In this document: piece by piece, positions 1-6,941 of the stretch
Layout of the letters: every line of letters starts with the position of its first letter
Numbering within the stretch: position 1 is the stretch's first letter
Assembly (NCBI GenBank): GCA_963650135.1
Contig: CAVJLG010000022.1
Span: 1-16,447, forward strand
From: HGM13006 sp963650135
Lineage (GTDB): Bacteria > Bacillota > Clostridia > Oscillospirales > Oscillospiraceae
Reading direction: 5' to 3'
Length of the DNA: 16,447 bases
Position numbers and translations under genes: made by a program
The notes under the pieces: model-generated
Database searches by the model: none
What the model was told of the DNA's origin: nothing
The model's input: the letters and a program-made list of their open reading frames with translations, nothing else

Positions 1-24
1 TATCATCTGAGTGATTTTCGGTTT

Positions 25-81
25 CAGCCATGACCGGGAACCATTGTAATTACTGCGTTTCTTCAGTTTTGCTCATGGCTG
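25..81. repeat. 9-bp perfect inverted repeat upstream of the PucR-type gene
   Basis: CAGCCATGA at 25-33 is repeated as its exact reverse complement TCATGGCTG at 73-81, with 39 bp between the arms. The right arm ends inside the TG of the extended -10 element of the gene that follows. A protein bound there would compete with RNA polymerase, so an operator or autoregulatory site is possible. The two arms could also form a long-loop hairpin. That the arms match is seen directly; the function is inferred. Confidence 0.45.
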
Positions 82-88
82 GTATACT
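80..88 (+). promoter_or_regulatory. extended -10 promoter of the PucR-type regulator
   Basis: TGGTATACT at 80-88 is an extended -10 element (TG, one base, then TATACT). No good -35 box is seen about 17 bp upstream, which is usual for extended -10 promoters. The start of transcription would fall near 95, only about 13 bases before the start codon. The ribosome site GAGGTGAT lies at 97-104. Confidence 0.45.
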
Positions 89-107
89 GTTCTTATGAGG
101 TGATCCT

Positions 108-1646
108 ATGAAATGCAGCCTAACTTCCCTGATTGACGCACTCAAATTGGAATTCCCCCTGGAAACCTGCGGAGATATGGACCTCCAGATTTCCGATCTC
201 CAGGGCCTGACCCCAGATAATCCTCCCACCCGGCCAGACGTTCTCTATACCGTGGAACAAAATCAGCTGCTCCGCTACCAGGGCGCACCGGCAAAGGGGC
301 CTGTGCTCTGTATCGGCCACACGGGCTGGACATTGCGGCACAGTCAGGCGTCCTTCCCAGCCCTGATTCTGGTGCTTTGCCCGGAACCGTCCCGGGTCTA
401 TGCCGCGCTGAGCCGGATTTTATTTCAGGAAGGCGTTCGTTCCTCGCAAATGCCCGAGGTTTCCGCCGCATTTCTTCGCTGCCGCAGTATGGACGCCCTG
501 ATTGAGTGCGGCTATGCGTACCTTGGCAATCCATTTGCCATCCACGACAGTGACGGAAAGCTTCTGGCCTATAGCCGTCAGGCCGGATTGCGGGACGATG
601 CCTGGAAATCGGAAGCATTCCTCGCCACCCTGTCTCAGTTCCATTCGGTGGAGCATGCCGCGGCCATGGAGCACGCCCGGCGTGACCAGGTGCCAGTGCT
701 GCTTTCCACCACCGACGATCCCCAGCAGCTGCGGATGGCCTTAGGCTCCCGGGGCCAGACCTTGGGATATCTCACCGTTGTGGCCCAATTCCGTCCATTC
801 TCTGGCACCGACGCCCAGATTGCCGAGCTTTTGGGCTGCTTCATCACCCTGGACCTGCTGCGCCAAAACTCCATCACCCGGGTCAGCGTCTCCGACGCCG
901 GACATTTAAAGAGCTTTTTGGAAGCGGGAGAAATGAACATGCCCGATGTGCCCCAATGGCTGGAGCAGCAGACCTGCAGCGGCGACCAGCGGTATTATCT
1001 TCTGCTGTTTAACGGCGGAACCTCTGCAAAAACGCCGTTTTTCGATGTAGACAGTGTGCTGGCTCTGCTGGACCAACTGTTCCCCCACGATATCTGTACC
1101 CGATTAGAGGCGGGCGTGGTGCTGCTGGTGCAATGCAAGGAAAGCATCCGGCAGCTTCCCGCGGTAGAGTCGCTGTTCTCCACCCTTAGCCCCACGGTCA
1201 ATGCCGGAATCAGCAATCCCTTCCACAGTCTCGCCGAAGCAGGGCACGGTGCATTGCGCCAGGCCCGTTCTGCGCTGGAGCTGGGCGGGGCGCTGCATCC
1301 GGATCGCCGCTGCTATTATTATGAGGATTACGCCGTCTATACCGCCCTTCGTGCCGCCGCCAATCGGATGGATCTTCGTGAGCTGCTGCCCACGGACCTT
1401 CAGGACCTGCTAGAGGCCGACACCTCCGGCGAATCGCTGCATACCCTGGAGGTCTACCTCTCCACCGGCGGCAAAAAGGCCCGGGCGGCGGAACTGCTCT
1501 ATATCCATCTCAATACGCTAAAATACCGACTCTCTACCCTATCTGCGAAGCTGGACGCCGATCTCGACGATCCCGCCACCATGTTCTCCCTGACCCACGC
1601 CCTGCATATTGTCCGCTATCTTCGCTGCTTTGGAGACGCGGAATAA
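108..1646 (+). CDS. PucR/CdaR-family transcriptional regulator
   Basis: This 512-residue protein is probably a cytoplasmic one-component regulator that responds to a small molecule. The last ~65 residues, with the motif GGKKARAAELLYIHLNTLKY followed by RLSTL, match the helix-turn-helix that ends PucR and CdaR proteins. The N-terminal ~110 residues include DLQGLTPDNPP and PDVLYTV and resemble a PucR-type ligand domain. Residues ~120-260 look GAF-like (FAIHDSDGKLLAYSR), and a degenerate central domain lies before the helix-turn-helix. No transmembrane segment is seen. The start is fixed by GAGGTGAT a few bases upstream. The gene stands alone, closed by its own terminator and convergent with the beta-helix gene. 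Known PucR relatives control purine, amino-acid or sugar-acid use, but the ligand here cannot be told. Family call is firm; role in this locus is inferred from position. Confidence 0.85.
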   Translation: MKCSLTSLIDALKLEFPLETCGDMDLQISDLQGLTPDNPPTRPDVLYTVEQNQLLRYQGAPAKGPVLCIGHTGWTLRHSQASFPALILVLCPEPSRVYAALSRILFQEGVRSSQMPEVSAAFLRCRSMDALIECGYAYLGNPFAIHDSDGKLLAYSRQAGLRDDAWKSEAFLATLSQFHSVEHAAAMEHARRDQVPVLLSTTDDPQQLRMALGSRGQTLGYLTVVAQFRPFSGTDAQIAELLGCFITLDLLRQNSITRVSVSDAGHLKSFLEAGEMNMPDVPQWLEQQTCSGDQRYYLLLFNGGTSAKTPFFDVDSVLALLDQLFPHDICTRLEAGVVLLVQCKESIRQLPAVESLFSTLSPTVNAGISNPFHSLAEAGHGALRQARSALELGGALHPDRRCYYYEDYAVYTALRAAANRMDLRELLPTDLQDLLEADTSGESLHTLEVYLSTGGKKARAAELLYIHLNTLKYRLSTLSAKLDADLDDPATMFSLTHALHIVRYLRCFGDAE

Positions 1647-1652
1647 AACGCA

Positions 1653-1692
1653 AAAACGCTGCCGCCCAACCAATCTTGGACGACAGCGTTTT
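1653..1692. terminator. bidirectional intrinsic terminator, PucR gene / beta-helix gene
   Basis: AAAACGCTG at 1653-1661 pairs with CAGCGTTTT at 1684-1692, and the inner bases CG and CCAA/TTGG extend the stem with small mismatches. A-rich and T-rich flanks allow termination in both directions. It lies between the stop codons of two convergent genes (1646 and 1709). Confidence 0.85.
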
Positions 1693-1708
1693 ACTATCAT
1701 GCGTAATA

Positions 1709-3160
1709 TTAAGCGGTTTTCACCACCAGCGTACCACCGGAGGGAAGGGTCACAGTCTTCTCCTCGGCGCCCACTGCGGTAATGGTCACACCGGAAAGGG
1801 CGTCAATCTGCTGCAAAGCTGCATCCCCGTGGAACACCACATTGGAGTCTGCATTGGCCGTCCAACGGCTGCCTGCATCCAGCGTCAGCAGCACGCCGCC
1901 GGTAATTGCGCCCACCAGCGCCGTATTCTCCAGCTTCAGGGTCATCTTGCGCCCCGTGTCCTCATGGAGAATGCTGTTTTCGGTGTTCATATTCCGAAGG
2001 GTCACATGGATGCCATAGACATCACGGCCCTCAGGATTCGGTGCGCAGGGATCATCGTTGATCCGGGACTTCACCAGCACACCGCAGGCGGAATGGATCT
2101 CTGCCCCGTCGATGAGCACATCACTGTTGACGCTCTTGCAGATTACCGCGGGGTCCTGGCACTGATACTTGCCGCCCTCAATGGCAATGTTGGACACCTG
2201 GGTGAAAATGCCCTCGCCAGGCCCGCCGCCAACCACATGGTTTAGCACCACATAGCTGCCGCACTTGGCGGTGCAGTCCTTTAAGGTCACGCCGGACTCG
2301 CCTGCCACAATGGCCGCCATATTCTGAACGTCCAGATTGCAGCGGTTCAGCACGCAATAGCAGCCGGTATCTGCATAGGTGCCATAGCCCGAGCGGGTGG
2401 TGATGACGTTGCAGTCGTTGGCCTCCAGATAGACCCGATCTCCCGCCGCATCGGTGGAAAGTGCCGCCCAGCTGTCCGCAATAATGGTGGAATTGTAGAA
2501 ATAGCTCTCGGAATCCATCACCGTGCAGTGGGTGCGCATATTGCCCTCGATCTCCAGGAATACCGGAGGCTTTGCCATACCGGGGCCAATGACCCAGGTG
2601 ACCTCTTTTTCTTCCACATTCCAGGGATCGCCATGGGAAATCAGCATGGAGTCATAGACCTTGAGCACGCTGTTGCCGCCAGCCGAAGTAGCGCAACGAA
2701 GCTTACCGTCCATATTGATACGGCAATCCCGCAGCGTCAGGCTGGCATGGTCTTCCACCGCCGCGCCGCTGATTTTACCGCCCAGTCCCTGCCCCTCGCC
2801 GTACAGACGAATGTTGGCATGCTCCACCGTAAAGTCAGAGCCCTCTCCGGCCACATAAATGCCGCCCATGTCGCCACGATTCAGGTTCAGCCGCACATTC
2901 TTTGCCGTGGTGTCGGTAAAGGTTCCGGCAATGGCAGGGTCCTGGGAGACAATTTTACCATTCTGGACCTCCAGTGCAGCAAAGGTGGGCTTTTCCTCGG
3001 GCATCTCCGGGCCGCCGGGACCACCAGGGCCACCCTCGGGGCCACCGGGGCCGCCAGGGCCGCCGGGTCCCTCGCCGTCTTCCGAGGGGGGAGGTCCCTG
3101 CATTTTCTGATAAGCCGGGCGAGTAAAGGTCTGATAGGGAATTCCGTGAATCAGTTCCAT
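1709..3160 (-). CDS. cytoplasmic right-handed parallel beta-helix protein with N-terminal GPG tract
   Basis: The protein has 483 residues. It starts with a short leader (MELIHGIPYQTFTRPAYQKM), then a Pro/Gly tract at residues 31-51 made of GPG triplets broken by Glu. From about residue 55 to the end it has short rungs typical of pectate-lyase-like beta-helices: repeated V/I-x-V strands followed by Asn, Asp and Gly turns such as LRDCRINMDG, LEANDCNVITTRSGYG and LKDCTAKCG. There is no signal peptide, lipobox, transmembrane segment or LPXTG-type anchor, so it is predicted to stay in the cytoplasm, which is unusual for this fold. No obvious catalytic motif of a polysaccharide lyase was recognised. 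AAGGAA precedes the ATG at suitable spacing. It is divergent from SBP1 and shares the GPG tract with the flavoprotein at 8845-10077. Fold call is good; function unknown. It may be a scaffold or a carbohydrate- or ligand-binding protein. Confidence 0.75.
   Translation of the reverse strand: MELIHGIPYQTFTRPAYQKMQGPPPSEDGEGPGGPGGPGGPEGGPGGPGGPEMPEEKPTFAALEVQNGKIVSQDPAIAGTFTDTTAKNVRLNLNRGDMGGIYVAGEGSDFTVEHANIRLYGEGQGLGGKISGAAVEDHASLTLRDCRINMDGKLRCATSAGGNSVLKVYDSMLISHGDPWNVEEKEVTWVIGPGMAKPPVFLEIEGNMRTHCTVMDSESYFYNSTIIADSWAALSTDAAGDRVYLEANDCNVITTRSGYGTYADTGCYCVLNRCNLDVQNMAAIVAGESGVTLKDCTAKCGSYVVLNHVVGGGPGEGIFTQVSNIAIEGGKYQCQDPAVICKSVNSDVLIDGAEIHSACGVLVKSRINDDPCAPNPEGRDVYGIHVTLRNMNTENSILHEDTGRKMTLKLENTALVGAITGGVLLTLDAGSRWTANADSNVVFHGDAALQQIDALSGVTITAVGAEEKTVTLPSGGTLVVKTA
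3008..3070 (-). repeat. GPG-coding tract in the beta-helix gene
   Basis: This stretch codes residues 31-51 of the beta-helix protein. It is built from imperfect 9-bp units for Gly-Pro-Gly, interrupted twice by Glu. Third codon positions vary between units, which suggests the amino-acid pattern, rather than recent DNA slippage, is being kept. Confidence 0.85.
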
Positions 3161-3201
3161 GATAGGTTCCTTCTTTCTGTTTCAATTGATTGCATGCCAT
3201 T

Positions 3202-3230
3202 ATTCTAGTACACCGCCCTGTAAAAGGGAA
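3202..3230 (-). promoter_or_regulatory. possible promoter of the beta-helix gene
   Basis: On the minus strand TAGAAT (3207 down to 3202) could be a -10 box, with a weak -35 (TTCCCT, 3230 down to 3225) 17 bp upstream. A single TTGTCCG half-site at 3231-3237 directly abuts the -35, a position expected for an activator that contacts RNA polymerase. The leader before the ATG at 3160 would be about 35 bases. The boxes are weak, so this is tentative. Confidence 0.35.
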
Positions 3231-3262
3231 TTGTCCGCCTCCTTTGAAAAAGCAGCCGTTTC

Positions 3263-3281
3263 TTGTCTGTTCCGGACAAAT
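3263..3281. promoter_or_regulatory. near-palindromic operator candidate, copy 1
   Basis: TTGTCTGTTCCGGACAAAT contains TTGTC and its inverted arm GACAA around a 7-base centre. It matches the copy at 3303-3321 in 16 of 19 bases and lies exactly 40 bp from it. It sits in the divergent gap between the beta-helix gene and SBP1. The symmetry suggests binding by a dimeric regulator. Confidence 0.6.
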
Positions 3282-3302
3282 TCAGCTGCTCCATCGCCGC
3301 GA

Positions 3303-3321
3303 TTGTCCGTTTCAGACAAAT
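3303..3321. promoter_or_regulatory. near-palindromic operator candidate, copy 2
   Basis: TTGTCCGTTTCAGACAAAT shares the pattern TTGTCYGTTYCRGACAAAT with copy 1. A further CTGTCCG half-site follows at 3322-3328 and a TTGTCCG half-site occurs at 3231-3237, giving four related elements in about 100 bp. None was seen upstream of the other genes in the window. The bound regulator is not known; the PucR-type and AraC-type proteins nearby are candidates. Confidence 0.6.
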
Positions 3322-3351
3322 CTGTCCGGGAAATTCATCGCTGAGGGACCA

Positions 3352-3380
3352 TAGGATTTTTTCTTCAGAACCGCTACAAT
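3352..3380 (+). promoter_or_regulatory. possible activator-dependent promoter of SBP1
   Basis: TACAAT at 3375-3380 is a good -10 box, but the place for a -35 (about 3352-3357, TAGGAT) matches poorly. The operator copies are centred roughly 75 and 115 bp before the expected start of transcription near 3387. A good -10 with a poor -35 downstream of repeated sites fits control by an activator. This is inference. Confidence 0.4.
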
Positions 3381-3418
3381 AACGGTGAGGATGATTTCCC
3401 ACGAAAGGATGAATGAGA

Positions 3419-5155
3419 ATGAAAAAACGGATCATATCTCTGCTGCTGGCCTCTGCGCTCCTATCCGCGCTGATGGCTGGCTGCGGTAACACGGATACGA
3501 GTTCCAGTGCCCCCGTCTCCACCCCGGCCTCCTCTGGCCAGGAGGAAACCGCAGCACCGGCCCCCACCACCGCACCGCAGCCCGATTCCGCAGAAGACAG
3601 CGCCCCCGAGGCTTCCACTGCCGAACCCACCGCACAGTTTTCCCCCTATGAATGGCCCCTTCCCCTGACCGAGGACGGAGCGACCTTCTCCATTTCCATG
3701 ATGATTAACCCTCAGCTGGCCTCCTACTATGCCGGTTATGAAGACAACCCCGCCTGGCAGGAATATTCGGCGCGCACCGGCGTCAATTTTGAGTTTCAGA
3801 ACATCAGCGCCATGAACATTGGCGAGCAGTATAACCTGATGTTTGCCTCCGGCGACTATCCGGATATCATGCACTCCGGCCTGTGTTACTATTCCTCCGG
3901 CGCCGACGCCGCAGTAGACGACGGCGTGATTCTGGACCTTGCCCCCTATCTGGAGGAATATGCCCCCAACTATCTCTATTGGGTGGATAAGGTAGACGGC
4001 TTTGCCAACATCCCCACCGACGAGGGCTACCGCCCCGGCTTCGTCCATATTCTCGACACCCCCTCCATCACCAAGTCTGGCCCCGTTACCCGCGGCGACT
4101 GGGTGGAGGCGCTGAATATTGACACGCCCAATACCATCGACGAGCTCCACGACATGCTGCTTGCCATGTATCGGGAATACGGCGCACAGTGCGAATTTGA
4201 CGCCACTGCCAGCGCATTCTCCGGCGCCTGGGGCACCAATCTGACCATCTCCACCTTCCCCTCCGTCAGCTATCCCATCTATCAGGTGGACGGCCAGGTT
4301 GTCTATGGCCCTGTGACCGACGAGGCCAAGGATTATCTCAAAACCATGAAGGGCTGGCTGGACGAGGGCATTCTCTATAAGGATTTTGCCACCCGTACCT
4401 CCAACTTCGGCACCATTTCCGACTTCGCCGCCGGTGTATTCAGCTACTATAACGGCGACACCGATGCACTGGCCACCGCCAGCTCCTACTTCACCGATCC
4501 CAACGCCACCATCGTCGCACTGCCCTATGCCGTGCGCAACGAAGGCGATGTGATTCCCTTTGACGGCTACCACACCTCCACCAGCACCCTCACCGGTCAG
4601 GGCACCTTCTCCATCACCTCCAGCTGCCCCGACGTAGAGCTGGCCGTTTCCGTGCTGGATTGGCGCTATTCCGAGGAAGGCTCCTTCCTGTTTAACTATG
4701 GTATCGAGGGCATCTCCTTTGAATACGACGCCAACGGCAATCCCCAGTACACCGACCTGATCGTAAAGAACGAAAACGGTCTGTCCGCTACCTGGCTGGC
4801 CGCCGTGTACATGGACGAGTACGGCTATGTGGAAAAGTACACGAAGTTTGACGATCAGATGACCCAGCAGCAGCTGGAAGCCCGGGAAATCTGGAGCGAC
4901 CATGTGGAGTCCCTCTATGATCTCCCCAAGGCGCTGACCCTCACCGCAGAAGAGTCTGAGCTGTTCTCCAAGAACATGGCGGACATCGCCTCCTACACCT
5001 CTGAGTCCATCCTGAAGATGCTCACCGGTGAGATGGACATCGATCAGGAATACGATGCCTTTGTGGATACCATCTATTCCATGGGGCTTCAGGACTGCAT
5101 CGACTGCTATCAGGCAGCGCTGACCCGCTATAACGGCCGCAGCGAGACTGCATAA
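3419..5155 (+). CDS. lipoprotein extracellular solute-binding protein, LplA-like (SBP1)
   Basis: A binding protein of the large family 1 type, expected to be lipid-anchored outside the membrane and to capture a sugar-like or other small ligand. The signal peptide is a Lys/Arg start, a hydrophobic stretch and the lipobox MAGC, with the lipidated Cys at residue 22. A low-complexity Ser/Thr/Pro/Glu/Ala linker of about 45 residues follows. The folded part begins near FSISMM and carries family hallmarks such as GVNFEFQN, MFASGDYPDIM and LAPYLEEY. An ATG at 3413 is in frame, but AAAGGA at 3404-3409 lies only 3 bases before it and 9 before the ATG at 3419, so 3419 is preferred (578 residues). It is paralogous to SBP2. 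No permease or ATPase gene lies in the window, and a terminator follows at once. Family firm; ligand unknown. Confidence 0.88.
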   Translation: MKKRIISLLLASALLSALMAGCGNTDTSSSAPVSTPASSGQEETAAPAPTTAPQPDSAEDSAPEASTAEPTAQFSPYEWPLPLTEDGATFSISMMINPQLASYYAGYEDNPAWQEYSARTGVNFEFQNISAMNIGEQYNLMFASGDYPDIMHSGLCYYSSGADAAVDDGVILDLAPYLEEYAPNYLYWVDKVDGFANIPTDEGYRPGFVHILDTPSITKSGPVTRGDWVEALNIDTPNTIDELHDMLLAMYREYGAQCEFDATASAFSGAWGTNLTISTFPSVSYPIYQVDGQVVYGPVTDEAKDYLKTMKGWLDEGILYKDFATRTSNFGTISDFAAGVFSYYNGDTDALATASSYFTDPNATIVALPYAVRNEGDVIPFDGYHTSTSTLTGQGTFSITSSCPDVELAVSVLDWRYSEEGSFLFNYGIEGISFEYDANGNPQYTDLIVKNENGLSATWLAAVYMDEYGYVEKYTKFDDQMTQQQLEAREIWSDHVESLYDLPKALTLTAEESELFSKNMADIASYTSESILKMLTGEMDIDQEYDAFVDTIYSMGLQDCIDCYQAALTRYNGRSETA

Positions 5156-5168
5156 TTCCCTCATACGC

Positions 5169-5209
5169 AAACGGCTCCGGAAGGCATTTGGCTGTTCCGG
5201 AGCCGTTTT
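5169..5209 (+). terminator. intrinsic terminator after SBP1
   Basis: AAACGGCTCCGGAA at 5169-5182 pairs perfectly with TTCCGGAGCCGTTT at 5195-5208, with a 12-base loop and a T run after it. It lies 13 bases after the SBP1 stop codon. It closes SBP1 as a single-gene unit before the AraC-type gene. Confidence 0.92.
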
Positions 5210-5245
5210 ATATTTCGACTTCTCACGTTCCATACAGAAAGATGA

Positions 5246-5275
5246 TTGCATTGCCCCAAGGTTATGTGATAAAAT
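5246..5275 (+). promoter_or_regulatory. promoter of the AraC-type regulator
   Basis: TTGCAT at 5246-5251 and TAAAAT at 5270-5275 are spaced by 18 bp, and TG at 5267-5268 makes the -10 an extended one. The start of transcription would be near 5282, which places the ATG at 5278 outside the transcript and supports the ATG at 5305 as the true start. Confidence 0.5.
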
Positions 5276-5304
5276 AAATGTATCTTGCCAGTTGGAGGCA
5301 CACT

Positions 5305-6756
5305 ATGAACCGTTCTCTTTTTCAGCGCAAAGGCACCATTCCGTTTTTAGCACGGAATACGGCAATTTGCGCGGTTTCTCTTCTGATATGGGCCATTTGC
5401 ATTCTTCTATTCCGCCAGATTTCCCTGGCACTGGGCATAGTTGCCGCAGTGGTTGGCGGAATGATCCTGGTGCTTGTATTTCGGCGCTTCTACTCCAAAA
5501 CCATCAAGCTGACCCTGGAGCTGGACCGTGCCTGCCGTACCCGGCTGCTGGAAAAGTATCTAAGCGGCGACGTGCCGCCGGAGGGTGATCTCACCGAGGC
5601 CATGCCTGGCCTCGCCAGCGAATATTTCGCCGTGGCAATGCTCCAGTGCATTGATTTTAGCGGCTATCTGCCCCAGTGCAGCGACGAACACATCCCTCCC
5701 ACAGAGTTTCAGAAGGTAGACAACTGGATGCGAGAGCGCATCGCCGCCCACCTGGAGCCCATCTGCACCCCCTATTTCGTCCCCATGACCGACGGCATGA
5801 TTACCCTAATCAACCTTTCTGCACTGCAAGAGGATGCGCTGGATGAAAGTGCCCGGGCGCAGATTGCCGCAGTCTGTCAGGGCTTGTCCGCTGCCATTGA
5901 GGACCTCAAGGGCCACGGGCTCATTTGCGGCGCCGTGGTCAGTACGGTCTATCACGGGCGCGAAAACATTGTCAAGGCCAAGACCGAAGCCCAGGAGCTT
6001 ACCGCCTATGCCGAGCTTATGGGCGACAGCAGTCCGGTCAAGAACGGCTATGATCACTCCGAAACCCCTATGGATCTCAGCGACAAACTGCTTCGCACCG
6101 ACCTGGAGAAGAAATTTATGCAGGGCATCACCAACCGCAACTTCCCGCTGCTGGAGAAAACCATGGACAGCTTTGTGGACTTGGAGCTGCGGATTGCCCC
6201 GCGTTATCCCGACCTGGTGAAGCAGCATCTGGTTTCCCATATGGAGCAGATGCTCTCGGCCTTCTCCATTTCCGTGGTAGAATATGATGAGTCCGAGGCC
6301 CCCGTGGTTGCCCAGTATCGGGCCCTGTTAGAGCAGACCTCCGCCCAGCAGCTTCGGGAGCATTGCCTGCGGCTGATTGCGGTCTTGCAGGACTACGTGG
6401 AGTCCGGCAGCCGCGAGCACTCCGATAAGGTTGAGCGTGCCCTACGTTATATTGAAGAGAACTCTGCCGACCCCGGCATCTGCGCAGACCGAATTGGCGA
6501 CGCCCTGGGGCTGTCCGCCTCTTATGTCAGTCGGCTACTGCGGCAAAACACCGGCATGGGCGTGGTGGATTACATCCATGCCGCCCGACTGAAAAAGGCG
6601 AAAGAGCTGCTGGCCTCCACCGACCTTTCCGTGGACGATATCGCCGTACAGGTGGGCTTCTCCAGCCGCTGGACTCTGACCCGTTCCTTTAAGCGCTATG
6701 AAGAAACCACCCCCGGCGCCTATCGGGAGCAGCATCAGGGCGCGGCAATTTCATAA
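5305..6756 (+). CDS. membrane-anchored AraC-family regulator lacking an extracellular sensor
   Basis: Start chosen at 5305 because GGAGG at 5294-5298 sits 6 bases upstream; the in-frame ATG at 5278 has no ribosome site. The product has 483 residues. Two hydrophobic helices (about 18-36 and 39-59) are joined by only a few residues (RQ), then a basic stretch (RRFYSK) enters the cytoplasm. The region from LLEKYLSGD onward, including YFAVAMLQCIDF, resembles the cytoplasmic part after the second membrane helix in YesN-like AraC proteins. Residues ~373-483 form the double helix-turn-helix of AraC/XylS (ALGLSASYVSRLLRQ; DIAVQVGFSS; TTPGAYRE). Relatives normally have a ligand-sensing domain of some 200 residues between the helices; it is absent here. 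It lies between the two binding-protein genes and is a candidate regulator of them. Family call firm, target inferred. Confidence 0.87.
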   Translation: MNRSLFQRKGTIPFLARNTAICAVSLLIWAICILLFRQISLALGIVAAVVGGMILVLVFRRFYSKTIKLTLELDRACRTRLLEKYLSGDVPPEGDLTEAMPGLASEYFAVAMLQCIDFSGYLPQCSDEHIPPTEFQKVDNWMRERIAAHLEPICTPYFVPMTDGMITLINLSALQEDALDESARAQIAAVCQGLSAAIEDLKGHGLICGAVVSTVYHGRENIVKAKTEAQELTAYAELMGDSSPVKNGYDHSETPMDLSDKLLRTDLEKKFMQGITNRNFPLLEKTMDSFVDLELRIAPRYPDLVKQHLVSHMEQMLSAFSISVVEYDESEAPVVAQYRALLEQTSAQQLREHCLRLIAVLQDYVESGSREHSDKVERALRYIEENSADPGICADRIGDALGLSASYVSRLLRQNTGMGVVDYIHAARLKKAKELLASTDLSVDDIAVQVGFSSRWTLTRSFKRYEETTPGAYREQHQGAAIS

Positions 6757-6762
6757 AAAAAT

Positions 6763-6825
6763 ACGGATGTGTGACGATTTTTGCCTCATTTATGACCAGG
6801 CGCAGGATTTCACACATCCGTTTTT
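6763..6825 (+). terminator. long hairpin with T run after the AraC-type gene
   Basis: ACGGATGTGTGA at 6763-6774 pairs perfectly with TCACACATCCGT at 6810-6821, followed by a T run to 6825. The 35-base loop holds a second small stem (GCCT at 6783-6786 with AGGC at 6798-6801), so the whole may be a composite hairpin. It starts right after the stop codon. The loop is longer than in a usual intrinsic terminator, so another role for this RNA element is possible. Confidence 0.6.
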
Positions 6826-6858
6826 CAAAATTATCCCCCAGTATCCGCTTTTGCGGCT

Positions 6859-6887
6859 TTTCATCCTATGCGCCCTTGTGCTAAACT
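6859..6887 (+). promoter_or_regulatory. extended -10 promoter of SBP2
   Basis: TGCTAAACT at 6879-6887 is an extended -10 element. A weak -35 (TTTCAT, 6859-6864) lies 17 bp upstream. Transcription would start near 6894, inside the palindrome at 6892-6903. A small hairpin, CCGC-TTTT-GCGG at 6845-6856, lies just upstream. Confidence 0.45.
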
Positions 6888-6891
6888 GAGT

Positions 6892-6903
6892 TCAACCGGT
6901 TGA
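6892..6903. promoter_or_regulatory. 12-bp perfect palindrome at the SBP2 transcription start
   Basis: TCAACCGGTTGA is fully self-complementary and overlaps the predicted start of transcription. A central ACCGGT-type core with A/T-rich flanks resembles operators of LacI/GalR-family repressors. A repressor bound here would block initiation. No LacI-family gene is in the window, so the regulator would be encoded elsewhere. Confidence 0.5.
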
Positions 6904-6941
6904 CCCGCCGGAATCTGAAATACGCACAAGGAGAAGATCAC

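Noticed and set aside
2528..3208. A 226-codon plus-strand frame over the beta-helix gene
   Set aside because: The minus-strand gene has a better start, a ribosome site and a regular beta-helix pattern; the plus-strand product has none of these.
3161..3418. A riboswitch or small RNA in the gap before SBP1
   Set aside because: No aptamer-like core was recognised, and the likely SBP1 leader is only about 30 bases. The repeated TTGTCYG elements are better explained as DNA sites.
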